Below, one piece after another: positions 53,692 to 61,469 of a DNA stretch of 64,000 nt; the first letter of the stretch is position 1; each line of letters starts with the position of its first letter. The DNA comes from Mariniflexile maritimum (GTDB lineage: Bacteria; Bacteroidota; Bacteroidia; Flavobacteriales; Flavobacteriaceae): assembly GCF_009746565.1 (NCBI RefSeq), contig NZ_WRPN01000013.1, positions 34,952 through 98,951 on the forward strand, in the 5' to 3' direction. A program made the translations under genes and the position numbers. The notes beneath the pieces are model-generated. The model was not told the origin of the DNA. It saw only the letters and a program-made list of their open reading frames with translations, and did no database searches.

Positions 53692-54051
53692 ATGGTCTAT
53701 CCTTGGCATTTATACGCAATGGCAACATTATACATCGTTGCTGGAATGTTTCATTTTATAAAACCGACAATGTACCTACGCATAATGCCCAACTATGTGC
53801 CCAATCACAAATTCATGGTGTTTTTAAGTGGCATTGCCGAAGTAATTTTAGGAATTTCGCTTTGCTTTCCGTTACTAAAAAACGTAGCTATCTTTTTGAT
53901 AATTAGCATGCTCCTCATTTTTTTATCGGTGCATATTTACATGCTTACCAACAAAAAAGCCGCTGCCGGATTACCACGATGGGCATTAATTTTAAGAATT
54001 CCCATGCAATTTGTATTAATGTTTTGGGCCTATTCTTATTTACAGCTTTAG
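53692..54051 (+). CDS. DoxX-family membrane protein
   Basis: A 119-aa protein with four hydrophobic helices: YAMATLYIVAGMFHFIKPTM, FLSGIAEVILGISLCFPL, VAIFLIISMLLIFLSVHIYM, and LILRIPMQFVLMFWAYSYL. This is the DoxX-like fold. The role is unproven. The start was set at the ATG at 53692; the longer frame from 53557 lies inside the divergent VanX-like gene. Confidence 0.82.
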   Translation: MVYPWHLYAMATLYIVAGMFHFIKPTMYLRIMPNYVPNHKFMVFLSGIAEVILGISLCFPLLKNVAIFLIISMLLIFLSVHIYMLTNKKAAAGLPRWALILRIPMQFVLMFWAYSYLQL

Positions 54052-54084
54052 CAAAAACGTTTAGGAACTTCTAAAAAACAAAAA

Positions 54085-54110
54085 AACCGAGTTCCCTCAA
54101 ACTCGGTTTT
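54085..54110. terminator. Bidirectional terminator
   Basis: AAACCGAGTT/AACTCGGTTT stem with a 5-6-base loop and A/T runs on both sides; it serves the DoxX gene on the + strand and a candidate small RNA on the - strand. Confidence 0.75.
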
Positions 54111-54219
54111 CTTTCAATTTGCTTTATTTATTACGATGTAGATTTAGGGTCTCTATTTCAACAACATAATGCAAATATTAATTAATTAATCCATTGAACT
54201 AAAAAGTATGTTATTTAGT
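54085..54219 (-). ncRNA. Candidate small RNA
   Basis: A -7 box TATCTTTG on the - strand (54226-54233) faces the terminator at 54085-54110, so a transcript of about 135 nt without a convincing ORF is predicted. Four phased GA(C/T)GAAATA(C/T)A repeats (54252-54337) lie upstream. Reading frames inside are short and lack a good start codon. It may be a regulated small RNA. No homology search was possible. Confidence 0.35.
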
Positions 54220-54251
54220 ACACTTCAAAGATATAATTATAAATGAATATA

Positions 54252-54337
54252 GACGGTAAAATACATATTATTTCGATGAAATACACTTAATTTTAACATT
54301 GTTGGATGAAATATAGCATATAATCGACGAAATACAT
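54252..54337. repeat. Four phased direct repeats (GAYGAAATAYA type)
   Basis: GACGgtAAAATACAT (52-66), CGATGAAATACAC (74-86), GGATGAAATATAG (304-316) and CGACGAAATACAT (325-337), all within 54,000. Ends are 20, 30 and 21 bp apart, close to whole helical turns. They lie just upstream of the - strand -7 box at 54226, where an activator would bind. Confidence 0.55.
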
Positions 54338-54360
54338 GTTTCTGAATGGTATAAAAACAA

Positions 54361-54390
54361 AAAAAGCACCCCAAAAAGGGTGCTTTTTTT
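54361..54390 (+). terminator. Terminator-like hairpin
   Basis: AAAAAGCACCC/GGGTGCTTTTTTT stem with a CAAAAA loop and seven T. No + strand gene ends immediately before it. Confidence 0.75.
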
Positions 54391-54621
54391 CTAACTAACC
54401 AACCAAAATATAGATAACATTTCTACAGTTTAAAGTAACCACTCAATAAACCTTTATATAGAATGCAACTTAAAACTTTAAAACAATTTGCGTGCCAAAC
54501 TATTTTATCCTGGCTAAACAATAAGCCTTTTGGCAAAAAATTAACATTTTAAAATAATAAAAACCCATTAGCATTTAAAATATAATTATTAGATATTTGC
54601 TTTTTAAAATATGTTCCTTTC

Positions 54622-55320
54622 ATGAAAAAAATTTCGTTTGCCATTTTCGCCCTTTTACTCATTGCATGCAGCAAAGAACAACATGATTTAACCGTGAAGG
54701 TTCATGTGAATGATTTGAAAAAAGGCGTCCTTTATTTAAAGAAAATTAAAAATGAAAACCTTATTACCGTTGATACCGTAGCTATTAATGGCCAATCGCA
54801 GGTTGAGCTTCATGCCCCTTTGGAATCGGCAGAAGTGTTTTATTTGTTTTTAGACAAAAACAGTTCAGAAAACGACCGCATTATTTTCTTTGCCGATAAG
54901 GGTGTAACCGAAATAAAAACGTCGCTTAAAGGTTTTGGCTACGAAGCCAAAATAAATGGGTCGCCCCAGCAAAAAGTATTTGAGGAATATAAGTTGATGA
55001 TGTCGCGATTTAACGAACAAAACCTGGACTTGATTAAGGAAAACATGGAAGCCCTAAAACGTGGCGACACCTTAAAACGCGACAGCATCCAAAAAATGTC
55101 CGACAATCTTTTAAAAAGGCGTTATTTGTTTACCGTTAATTTTGCATTGAACCATAAACAAAGTGAAGTTGCGCCGTACTTGGCATTAACCGAGCTTTAC
55201 AACGCAAAAATAAAGTTTTTGGATACCATTAATAACGTTTTAACACCACAAGTTAAGGCTTCAAAATACGGGAAGAACCTGCAACAATTTATTGACAATA
55301 TAAAGAAGGCGGAGCAATAA
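54622..55320 (+). CDS. DUF4369-like lipoprotein
   Basis: A 232-aa protein with a lipoprotein signal (MKKISFAIFALLLIACSKEQ). The region KVHVNDLKKGVLYLKKIKNE, then VDTVAINGQSQVELHAPLES and FFADKGVTEIKTSLKGFGYE, fits the DUF4369 beta-sandwich found in Bacteroidota lipoproteins and before many thioredoxin-like domains. Here the thioredoxin part is replaced by a helical tail of about 110 residues, QNLDLIKENMEALKRGDTLK onwards. Function unknown. Followed by a terminator and tRNA-Thr on the other strand. Confidence 0.75.
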   Translation: MKKISFAIFALLLIACSKEQHDLTVKVHVNDLKKGVLYLKKIKNENLITVDTVAINGQSQVELHAPLESAEVFYLFLDKNSSENDRIIFFADKGVTEIKTSLKGFGYEAKINGSPQQKVFEEYKLMMSRFNEQNLDLIKENMEALKRGDTLKRDSIQKMSDNLLKRRYLFTVNFALNHKQSEVAPYLALTELYNAKIKFLDTINNVLTPQVKASKYGKNLQQFIDNIKKAEQ

Positions 55321-55345
55321 AAACAACTAAATAGAACTGATAAAA

Positions 55346-55375
55346 AAAAGACCCTTCAATCGAAAGGTCTTTTTT
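55346..55375 (+). terminator. Terminator after the DUF4369 gene
   Basis: AAAAGACC/GGTCTTTT stem followed by seven T. Confidence 0.75.
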
Positions 55376-55387
55376 TATTTTATTGAG

Positions 55388-55461
55388 AGCCGATAGAGGG
55401 GCTCGAACCCACGACCTGCTGATTACAAATCAGCTGCTCTAGCCAACTGAGCTACATCGGC
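55388..55461 (-). tRNA. tRNA-Thr (anticodon TGT)
   Basis: On the - strand the 74-nt sequence folds as a full cloverleaf. The acceptor is GCCGATG/TATCGGC, the D arm is GCTCAGTTGGCTAGAGC, and the anticodon stem-loop CTGATTTGTAATCAG has TGT at the anticodon. The T arm GTGGGTTCGAGCCC is intact. No CCA is encoded. Confidence 0.97.
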
Positions 55462-55520
55462 ATTTTACGGGTGCAAATATAAAAGCAAAAATTAAATTTG
55501 CAAGCACTCCGCCAATAAAT

Positions 55521-55790
55521 TTATCCTAATTTATTTATTTTATCAATTAATGCGTTTCCTTTTGCTTCAAGTTCGGCGCTTATGGCCTTAAAATGCGCTT
55601 TTGCATTATCAACATTCTTAGCGTTTACCTTGGCTATTAATGCATCAAAGGTTTCAATAGCTTCATCAATAATAGCTTCACTTTTTTTGTTGTCTTTGCT
55701 TGTGTTTGTTAATTCCCAAACATAAGCAGCTTCAATAATATCACCTAAAACGTAATTAATATCTTTTTTTAGGTTTCTAACATTTGCCAT
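55521..55790 (-). CDS. Small helical conserved protein
   Basis: An 89-aa protein of amphipathic helices: MANVRNLKKDINYVLGDIIE, EAIETFDALIAKVNAKNVDN, AKAHFKAISAELEAKGNALI. No signal, membrane or enzyme motif. I have seen similar short proteins in Flavobacteriaceae but know no function. It is convergent to nothing; the tRNA-Thr gene follows downstream on the same strand. Confidence 0.6.
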   Translation of the reverse strand: MANVRNLKKDINYVLGDIIEAAYVWELTNTSKDNKKSEAIIDEAIETFDALIAKVNAKNVDNAKAHFKAISAELEAKGNALIDKINKLG

Positions 55791-55890
55791 AATTCAAATA
55801 ATTTAATTTCATGCAAAATTACATTAATATTGCACAAAATGGCTATAAAAACATACTAATTTATAAAAATATTACTATATTTGGTTCTGT

Positions 55891-56001
55891 ATGAACACAA
55901 CAACGATGCTATATAAACGAATTTACCAACAAACCTCGCAACAGGTTACGTTGGCAACACGTTTTGTGGTTAAAACCAAATTTTACAGGCATCTTGAATA
56001 A
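55891..56001 (+). CDS. Possible leaderless 36-aa small ORF or leader peptide
   Basis: ATG to TAA encodes 36 basic residues (MNTTTMLYKRIYQQTSQQVT and so on to FYRHLE). The -7 box TATATTTG ends 7 bp before the ATG, so transcription would start at or next to the start codon. A terminator hairpin follows 32 bp after the stop. The unit is compact. It could be a small protein, a leader peptide or an RNA gene in which the ORF is chance. Confidence 0.3.
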   Translation: MNTTTMLYKRIYQQTSQQVTLATRFVVKTKFYRHLE

Positions 56002-56033
56002 CCGATAAATAATATCATTACAACTATATCAAC

Positions 56034-56067
56034 AAGGTGCTTTTTCAAAAAAAAAAGGCACCTTTTT
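56034..56067 (+). terminator. Terminator after the 36-aa ORF
   Basis: AAGGTGC pairs with GCACCTT around an A-rich loop, followed by a T-run. It may act as an attenuator for the downstream genes. Confidence 0.65.
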
Positions 56068-56095
56068 TATTTTAACCCTTTAAATTTTAAACATT

Positions 56096-56218
56096 ATGAA
56101 AACATCCACATCCATTAAACAGCGTCTTCAAGTTATTTTTAATGTCATTTTTTGCTCAAATGCAAGATACTCTATGTATCGCAACCACTATGTAATGCCC
56201 TTATTGTTATACCCTTAA
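56096..56218 (+). CDS. Possible 40-aa small ORF
   Basis: ATG to TAA encodes 40 residues (MKTSTSIKQRLQVIFNVIFC onward, ending MPLLLYP). It ends 11 bp before the 123-aa gene. No recognisable domain. It is AT-rich like its surroundings, so chance occurrence is possible. Confidence 0.25.
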   Translation: MKTSTSIKQRLQVIFNVIFCSNARYSMYRNHYVMPLLLYP

Positions 56219-56229
56219 ATTAAAAAAAC

Positions 56230-56601
56230 ATGAAAACAAACATAAACACGAACGTACCCTTTTTAGTAACCAAAGAAATAAGCAACATAAACGGTTTTTT
56301 ATTGCCTGAGGCGCTTTTTAACAAAATAAGCATAGTTGCCACCTACCCCATAAAAGAATTTTATTTACAAGACATTCCTGAAATTGGAAATTTTAAATTT
56401 AAAATGTACAAAAATGCTTTTGTAAACGACGAACTTACTATTCAAGCCCAACTTGTAAAACATGATAAAGCAGGCTATTGGGTGAATGTAACGGTTACAA
56501 AAACCAAGAATAATTCCAACAACCAAGAACGCATTTGTAGTGCCTTATTTGATTTTCCGTTAGAGGCAAATCATTACAGAACAAACAGAACTGCTTGTTA
56601 A
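56230..56601 (+). CDS. Hypothetical protein
   Basis: A 123-aa soluble protein with no signal peptide and no family that I recognise. GYWVNVTVTKTKNNSNN and YPIKEFYLQDIPEIGNFKFK suggest a beta-rich fold, and the layout of strand, helix (NGFLLPEALFNKI) and long strands could fit a hot-dog-like domain, but this is guesswork. It ends before a bidirectional terminator. The upstream region holds the two tiny ORFs. Confidence 0.45.
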   Translation: MKTNINTNVPFLVTKEISNINGFLLPEALFNKISIVATYPIKEFYLQDIPEIGNFKFKMYKNAFVNDELTIQAQLVKHDKAGYWVNVTVTKTKNNSNNQERICSALFDFPLEANHYRTNRTAC

Positions 56602-56604
56602 ATA

Positions 56605-56637
56605 AAATTCCCAAGGGTTGCTCTTGGGAATTTTTTT
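56605..56637. terminator. Bidirectional terminator between the 123-aa gene and manA
   Basis: AAATTCCCAAG/CTTGGGAATTT stem with a GGTTGCT loop and T-runs on both strands. Confidence 0.85.
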
Positions 56638-57607
56638 ATACATAAACTTCAAGTAGTGTCGCTTTTTCAGAACTAATTTCAAAGCTCTCAATACTTGCAG
56701 GCACCAAAACCGTTTCTCCCTTTTTTAAGTTTTCTAAAAAACCGTTGGCCAAAATGTTCGCTTCGCCTTCAACGCACATATAGATTAGGAAGGAATCGTG
56801 ATGGTTTTTCTTTTGAAGCGTTTGGGTTACTTTTAAATAATTGGTGGTGAAATACTGGCAACTTACCATTTCGTTGGGTTGATTCTCTTTTTTATCGTAA
56901 TTAACCCTAAAATCGTCTGGCATATCAAAATCAAAGGCATCAATGGCTAAATCATTATGCAATTCACGTTCATTACCATTAGCATCTACCCGATCCCAAT
57001 CGTAAACGCGGTACGTGATGTCGCTTGTTTGTTGAATTTCCGCAACCATTACGCCCGCGCCAATGGCATGAACTCGACCCACTTCAATAAAATAGGTGTC
57101 GCCGGTTTTCACTTTATCGAAATTCAATATTTGTGTGAGCGTTTTATTTTCTAAATGCTTCAAGTACGTTTCGCGGTTCATTTTTTGGTTGAAGCCAACA
57201 ATAAGATTTGCATCGTTATCTGCTTGAAGCACATACCACATTTCGGTTTTTCCAAATGAATTGTGCCTTTTAGCAGCCAATTCATCGTTAGGGTGCAATT
57301 GAATGGATAAATCTTCCTTGGCATCGATAAATTTGATTAACAGCGGAAATTTATCTTGAAAAATGCGGTAATTTTGAAGTCCGATTAAATCTTCCTTATA
57401 GGTTTCCTGCAATTGTTTTAGCGATTGTCCTTTTAAATTGCCGTTGCAAACTATGGAAGTATCGCCTTCCACATCGCTAATTTCCCAACTTTCGCCAATA
57501 TTTGGCAAATCACTTTGTTTGTTCAATAGCGTTTTCAATTTTTGTCCGCCCCAAATTTTATCTTTTAAAATGGGCGTAAACTTTAGGGGGTATAATTTGT
57601 TTTTCAT
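56636..57607 (-). CDS. manA: Mannose-6-phosphate isomerase, class I
   Basis: A 323-aa cupin metalloenzyme that interconverts mannose-6-phosphate and fructose-6-phosphate, the entry to GDP-mannose. The zinc site is SIQLHPNDELAAKRHNSFGK with TEMWYVL, and VGRVHAIGAGVMVAEIQQ holds the later ligands. The N-terminus KFTPILKDKIWGGQKLKTLL is typical. It could feed surface polysaccharide synthesis. Stands alone. Confidence 0.93.
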   Translation of the reverse strand: MKNKLYPLKFTPILKDKIWGGQKLKTLLNKQSDLPNIGESWEISDVEGDTSIVCNGNLKGQSLKQLQETYKEDLIGLQNYRIFQDKFPLLIKFIDAKEDLSIQLHPNDELAAKRHNSFGKTEMWYVLQADNDANLIVGFNQKMNRETYLKHLENKTLTQILNFDKVKTGDTYFIEVGRVHAIGAGVMVAEIQQTSDITYRVYDWDRVDANGNERELHNDLAIDAFDFDMPDDFRVNYDKKENQPNEMVSCQYFTTNYLKVTQTLQKKNHHDSFLIYMCVEGEANILANGFLENLKKGETVLVPASIESFEISSEKATLLEVYV

Positions 57608-57734
57608 AGTTTTAAAAATAAATGGATAGAATGGTCTCGGCTATGAGTAGTTGCGTGGTTTAGCTGTTAATTTAGTAAGTACAAACCAAACTGAAAACCC
57701 TTGCAGATTTTCAGAAGTAGTCGAGAAAAAGTAA

Positions 57735-58436
57735 TTACTTATAGCTATTGTTAGCAGCAGTGATTATTTCATTTTTTTTCTTCAAATATTCTTTATTTGG
57801 ATAATAATTTTTACTTTTAGGAAGTTTTAATTTCTGTAATTGAACTCCTATATCATTTTTTGTTTTCACTTTATAATCAGTAGTGATAGTTAATATTCCA
57901 ATGTCAAAAGCTATTTCGTGATTTACACAAAGAGCGATTCCATTATTTATTGTGTCAGGTCCTCCATCTTTTACATTCAAAATGTGAGCGGCTCTTATAA
58001 GGCTAGGTTGATTAATATCACAGACCGCACAACAATTCGAATATGCTTCAAGTACATTTTTTCTAAATTTTGATTGTTTCCTAACGGGTTTTTTAATTTC
58101 TGTTTCTTGCCATTCTCGTCCGTTTGGATATGGTCTTTTCTGAAAATCTATTTCATATTTTCCATTATCAAAATATCGAATGATTGGAAGAGATTCATAC
58201 CTTGTTATGCTTGTGTCAAGTAATTCAAATTCTCCTTTATCATTGATTTCAACAAACAGCCGTAATTCATTCTTTTTATGATACCAAAATTTTAGTACGT
58301 GATAAATAGAATTTAAAGATAAATTTTCAATTAATTCTGGATTTATACATTTACTTCTCTTCTCCCTATGTGCAGCATAATTAGCTTCTTTTAGAAGTGG
58401 TTTTGAGAAAAATCTAAGTTCTTCAAACTTTTTCAT
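57735..58436 (-). CDS. HNH_2-type endonuclease with a novel N-terminal region
   Basis: A 233-aa protein. The C-terminal ~100 residues are an HNH_2 nuclease: NCCAVCDIN, RAAHILNVKDG (His 151), NNGIALCVNHEIAFDIGIL (Asn 165, His 173), then LPKSKNYYPNKEYL. The same end pattern occurs in the sulfur-binding HNH gene at 26518. The first 130 residues have no domain I recognise. It could be a restriction-like nuclease. AT content and lone position between manA and queD suggest an inserted gene. No methylase or dnd genes are next to it. Confidence 0.7.
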   Translation of the reverse strand: MKKFEELRFFSKPLLKEANYAAHREKRSKCINPELIENLSLNSIYHVLKFWYHKKNELRLFVEINDKGEFELLDTSITRYESLPIIRYFDNGKYEIDFQKRPYPNGREWQETEIKKPVRKQSKFRKNVLEAYSNCCAVCDINQPSLIRAAHILNVKDGGPDTINNGIALCVNHEIAFDIGILTITTDYKVKTKNDIGVQLQKLKLPKSKNYYPNKEYLKKKNEIITAANNSYK

Positions 58437-58485
58437 TTTTTTGGTTTAAATGCCACCAATAAGGATCTAAAACCTATGGGTTTGG

Positions 58486-58896
58486 TTATTTTCCTGAATA
58501 GGTTACAAAGTTGCGTGGTGTTTCAAAAAGGGTTATCTCCAAATCCAATGAAGCATCAAGTTTGGGCTTTATCTTGTTATAGATTACCACCACTATATTT
58601 TCGGCGGTGGGGTTTAAATCTTGAAATTCGGGCACTTCAATATTCAAATTTTTATGGTCGAAGGCGTCTTCAACTTCATTTTTAATAATGTCCTTTAAAA
58701 TTTTAACATCAATCACATAACCCGTTTCTTTATCAATCTCGCCCGTAACGCTCACAATCAATTCGTAATTATGCCCGTGGAAATTGGGGTTGTTACATTT
58801 TCCGAAAACCGCATCGTTTTTTTCGAATGTCCAATCTTTTCTGTAAAGCCTGTGCGCCGCATTGAAATGGGCTTTTCTACTTACCGTTACCTTCAT
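58486..58896 (-). CDS. queD: 6-carboxytetrahydropterin synthase (QueD)
   Basis: A 136-aa enzyme of the queuosine/archaeosine precursor pathway; it makes 6-carboxy-tetrahydropterin from dihydroneopterin triphosphate. The zinc ligands lie in HFNAAHRLY and NPNFHGHNYELIV, and the catalytic Cys is in GKCNNPNF. The family member PTPS (tetrahydrobiopterin) is similar, but GKCNNPNFHGH is usual in QueD. It overlaps idi by 4 bp. Confidence 0.9.
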   Translation of the reverse strand: MKVTVSRKAHFNAAHRLYRKDWTFEKNDAVFGKCNNPNFHGHNYELIVSVTGEIDKETGYVIDVKILKDIIKNEVEDAFDHKNLNIEVPEFQDLNPTAENIVVVIYNKIKPKLDASLDLEITLFETPRNFVTYSGK

Positions 58897-59417
58897 TTGG
58901 ATATATTGATGTGTTGATAGAATTTGTGAAAAATAATTTTAAACCATTCTGTGTACAAATCTGGATGTTCTAAAATATCGTGCTTAACGGCCTCTAGTGG
59001 CATCCATTTCCAGTTGGCTACTTCATCGGCATTAATTTTTGGTTCGCCATTGTAGGTTCCTACCAAAACATGGTCGAATTCATACTCGGTTAAACCATTA
59101 TCGAACGGTGCCTTGTATATGAACGAAATGGTATCCACCAATTCTGTAACAAAGCCCATTTCTTCCATCAAGCGGCGTTTTCCTGCTTGCGTATTGGTTT
59201 CTCCAACGCGCTGGTGGCTACAACAGGTATTGGTCCAAAGCAGCGGCGAATGGTATTTATGTGCTGCGCGCTGTTGCAACATGAGTTCATTTTTTGAATT
59301 AAAGACGAACACCGAAAAGGCACGGTGCAAAACGGCTTTTTCGTGCGCTTCCAGTTTGGGCATCGTACCTATTTGCTCGTCGTTTTCGTTAACAAGTATC
59401 ACTTTTTCTTCTTCCAT
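58893..59417 (-). CDS. idi: Isopentenyl-diphosphate delta-isomerase, type I
   Basis: A 174-aa Nudix-fold enzyme that isomerises IPP to DMAPP. The catalytic Cys is in TNTCCSHQRVGET (family TNSVCGHPQ), the metal-binding His in AVLHRAFSVFVF, and the Glu in EEMGFVTELVD. ELMLQQRAAHKYHSPLLW completes the signature. The start was set at the ATG of MEEEKVILVNEND, 9 bp after a longer in-frame one. Overlaps queD. Confidence 0.92.
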   Translation of the reverse strand: MEEEKVILVNENDEQIGTMPKLEAHEKAVLHRAFSVFVFNSKNELMLQQRAAHKYHSPLLWTNTCCSHQRVGETNTQAGKRRLMEEMGFVTELVDTISFIYKAPFDNGLTEYEFDHVLVGTYNGEPKINADEVANWKWMPLEAVKHDILEHPDLYTEWFKIIFHKFYQHINISK

Positions 59418-59463
59418 AGAAAGCAAAAATACTAACTAAAATATTAAAACTTGCCAAAAATTA

Positions 59464-59490
59464 AAAAGCTGCACTTAAAATGCAGCTTTT
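59464..59490 (-). terminator. Terminator of the gliding/T9SS operon
   Basis: AAAAGCTGCA/TGCAGCTTTT stem, with a T-rich run on the - strand, about 25 bp after the OmpA gene's stop. Confidence 0.8.
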
Positions 59491-59515
59491 AACTCAAATT
59501 TATTTAAAAAAGACT

Positions 59516-61459
59516 TTACATTTTAACAATTATAAACTCACTGCGGCGGTTTAGCTGGTGTTTGGCCTCTGTACAATTGGATTCGTTTGTGGGTTCGCAA
59601 CCACAATCGTTCACCAATTGCGACTCGCCATAGCCTTTAGCGGTTAATCTGTTAGGGGCAATTCCCTTTTTAATTAAGTATTGTCTTGTAGATTTTGCCC
59701 TGTTTTCAGACAACATTAGGTTATAGGCTGCTTTAGCTCTACAATCGGTATGGCTTCGAATATCGATGGTCATGGTTGGATATTTATTCATCACCGCCAA
59801 TACTTTTTGCAATTCAACTTCGGCATCATATCGAATGTTGTGTTTATCAAAATCGAAATAGATAATTGGGATATTGAGTGTTTTAGCTAAATCGGTGCCT
59901 TCTTGGATTTTTAATTCGTCTGGTTTTAAGCTAAGTTCAAGTTGAAGCTCTTGTTTTTTATTTGGTGTTGTAACGCGAACTTCATCTGGCATGTATGTAT
60001 CTTTAGATGCCCTAACCAAAAACTCTTGGTTACAGGCCACTTCAAAAGAAAAAGCGGCATCATTTCCAACGGTTACTTGGCTGATAGGCTTGCCATTTTC
60101 AGTGAGTAGATTTACGGTAGCTCCAGGCAACAATGCCTTTGTGTACTCATCTTTAACAACACCTTTCAGGGTTTGTGTACATTGCGGTAGGTTAAAAGTG
60201 TAAATATCATCATCCCCTTTACCGCCGTCTCTATTGGATGTGAAAAAGCCTTCTTTGGTTGTTAGGTTTTCATAATACCCAAAATCGTCTTTAGGGCCAT
60301 TGATTGGTTTTGCCAAATTTTCTATTACAAGGGGCAGTTTATTTTCAAATTTTTTCTCAAAATCCCTGATGACAAAAATATCCAAACCTCCCAAACCTGC
60401 AAATCCGTTGGATGAGAAATACAAGTCGCCCACCTCGTTGATGAAAGGAAAGGTTTCTTGAGCTTCGGTATTGATAGAAGACCCAAGATTGATTGGTTCT
60501 CCTAACGAGCCATCGGGTTTAATATCTGCAACAAAAATATCGGAATTGCCGTATGTACCGGGCATATCGGAGGCAAAATACAGTTTGGTGCCGTTAATAT
60601 TTACCGATGGGTGCGCCACACTATAATCATCGCTATTAAAGTGAATAGATTCAATAGGCCCCCAAGTATTGTCGCTTTCCTTGGTTGCTTTATAAATCTT
60701 TAATCGGTTGGTGTTATTGTCGTCTTTTTTAAACTTCCCCTTAAAATAATTGTTTCTTGTGAAATACATTACGTCTTCTTTTGGGGTAAATGAGACTGTT
60801 GATTCGTGGTATTTGGTATTTATATCGCCACCAAATTCCTTAACATTCGAGTAAGTCCCGTCTTCTTGTTTTTCAGCAGAAAACAAATCCAAAAAAGGCT
60901 GTTCGTTCCATTTGTATTTTTTCCCACCGCCACGTGATGAGGCAAATATGATTTTAGTGTTGAATTGGGCTGTTCCAAAATCAGATTGATTGGAATTAAT
61001 ATCCAAATTCTTAATTTCAATATCCCTACTTGCCGCTTCAATTTTTGATAGATAATCGACCTTCGACAAGAATGCCCTTCCGCGTAAATCGTCTTTTTTT
61101 AGTTCAAGGAATTTTTTCATCCACTTGTCTGATTCGGTATAATTCTCTACCGATTTTAGGGCTTGGGCATACCTAAAATAATACTCGGCATCAACGGTTT
61201 CATTCATTGCCATAAGCGCTGCATACCATTTTGCCGCATCTTCCATTTTATTTGTAAAATAGAATGAATTGCCCAGTTTCTGCAAAATATCGACAGAGGT
61301 GTAACCTTTGTTGGCAACTTCCAATAATATTTCGGTGGTTTTTAAATATGCAAAATTCTCATATTCTTTAGTGGCTTGCCTTATTTTATCCTTTTGGGCA
61401 TAACCAGATAAAAAAGCAAGACTTAATATAATGGTGGCTATAAGTTTGTTTGTTTTCAT
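59516..61459 (-). CDS. OmpA-family protein with PD40 beta-propeller (gliding/T9SS-associated)
   Basis: A 647-aa exported protein (signal KTNKLIATIILSLAFLSGYA). A TPR-like helical part (residues ~30-150), then WD40-like PD40 repeats (KIIFASSRGGG, VMYFTRNN, KLYFASDMPG, DLYFSSNG, EGFFTSNRDGG), a carboxypeptidase-regulatory-like domain (LKGVVKDEYTKALLPGATVN), and at the C-terminus OmpA (IIYFDFDKHNIRYDAEVELQ, DIRSHTDCRA, LSENRAKSTRQYL). OmpA binds peptidoglycan. The layout is as in PorE-like proteins of T9SS; these often sit next to PorP/SprF. The start at 61459 follows the signal peptide. Confidence 0.9.
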   Translation of the reverse strand: MKTNKLIATIILSLAFLSGYAQKDKIRQATKEYENFAYLKTTEILLEVANKGYTSVDILQKLGNSFYFTNKMEDAAKWYAALMAMNETVDAEYYFRYAQALKSVENYTESDKWMKKFLELKKDDLRGRAFLSKVDYLSKIEAASRDIEIKNLDINSNQSDFGTAQFNTKIIFASSRGGGKKYKWNEQPFLDLFSAEKQEDGTYSNVKEFGGDINTKYHESTVSFTPKEDVMYFTRNNYFKGKFKKDDNNTNRLKIYKATKESDNTWGPIESIHFNSDDYSVAHPSVNINGTKLYFASDMPGTYGNSDIFVADIKPDGSLGEPINLGSSINTEAQETFPFINEVGDLYFSSNGFAGLGGLDIFVIRDFEKKFENKLPLVIENLAKPINGPKDDFGYYENLTTKEGFFTSNRDGGKGDDDIYTFNLPQCTQTLKGVVKDEYTKALLPGATVNLLTENGKPISQVTVGNDAAFSFEVACNQEFLVRASKDTYMPDEVRVTTPNKKQELQLELSLKPDELKIQEGTDLAKTLNIPIIYFDFDKHNIRYDAEVELQKVLAVMNKYPTMTIDIRSHTDCRAKAAYNLMLSENRAKSTRQYLIKKGIAPNRLTAKGYGESQLVNDCGCEPTNESNCTEAKHQLNRRSEFIIVKM

Positions 61460-61469
61460 AGTATTTTTT

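Larger units (their letters stand above)
54111..54621. other. 511-bp AT-rich gap without a protein gene
   Basis: It holds the candidate small RNA promoter (54226-54233, -), four phased direct repeats (54252-54337) and a terminator at 54361-54390. Between 54391 and 54621, before the DUF4369 gene, nothing else is seen. Confidence 0.5.
55791..56229. other. 439-bp region with a -7 box, two tiny ORFs and a terminator
   Basis: It holds the -7 box TATATTTG at 55876-55883, the small ORFs at 55891-56001 and 56096-56218 and the terminator at 56034-56067. All are listed separately. Nothing else is seen. Confidence 0.5.
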
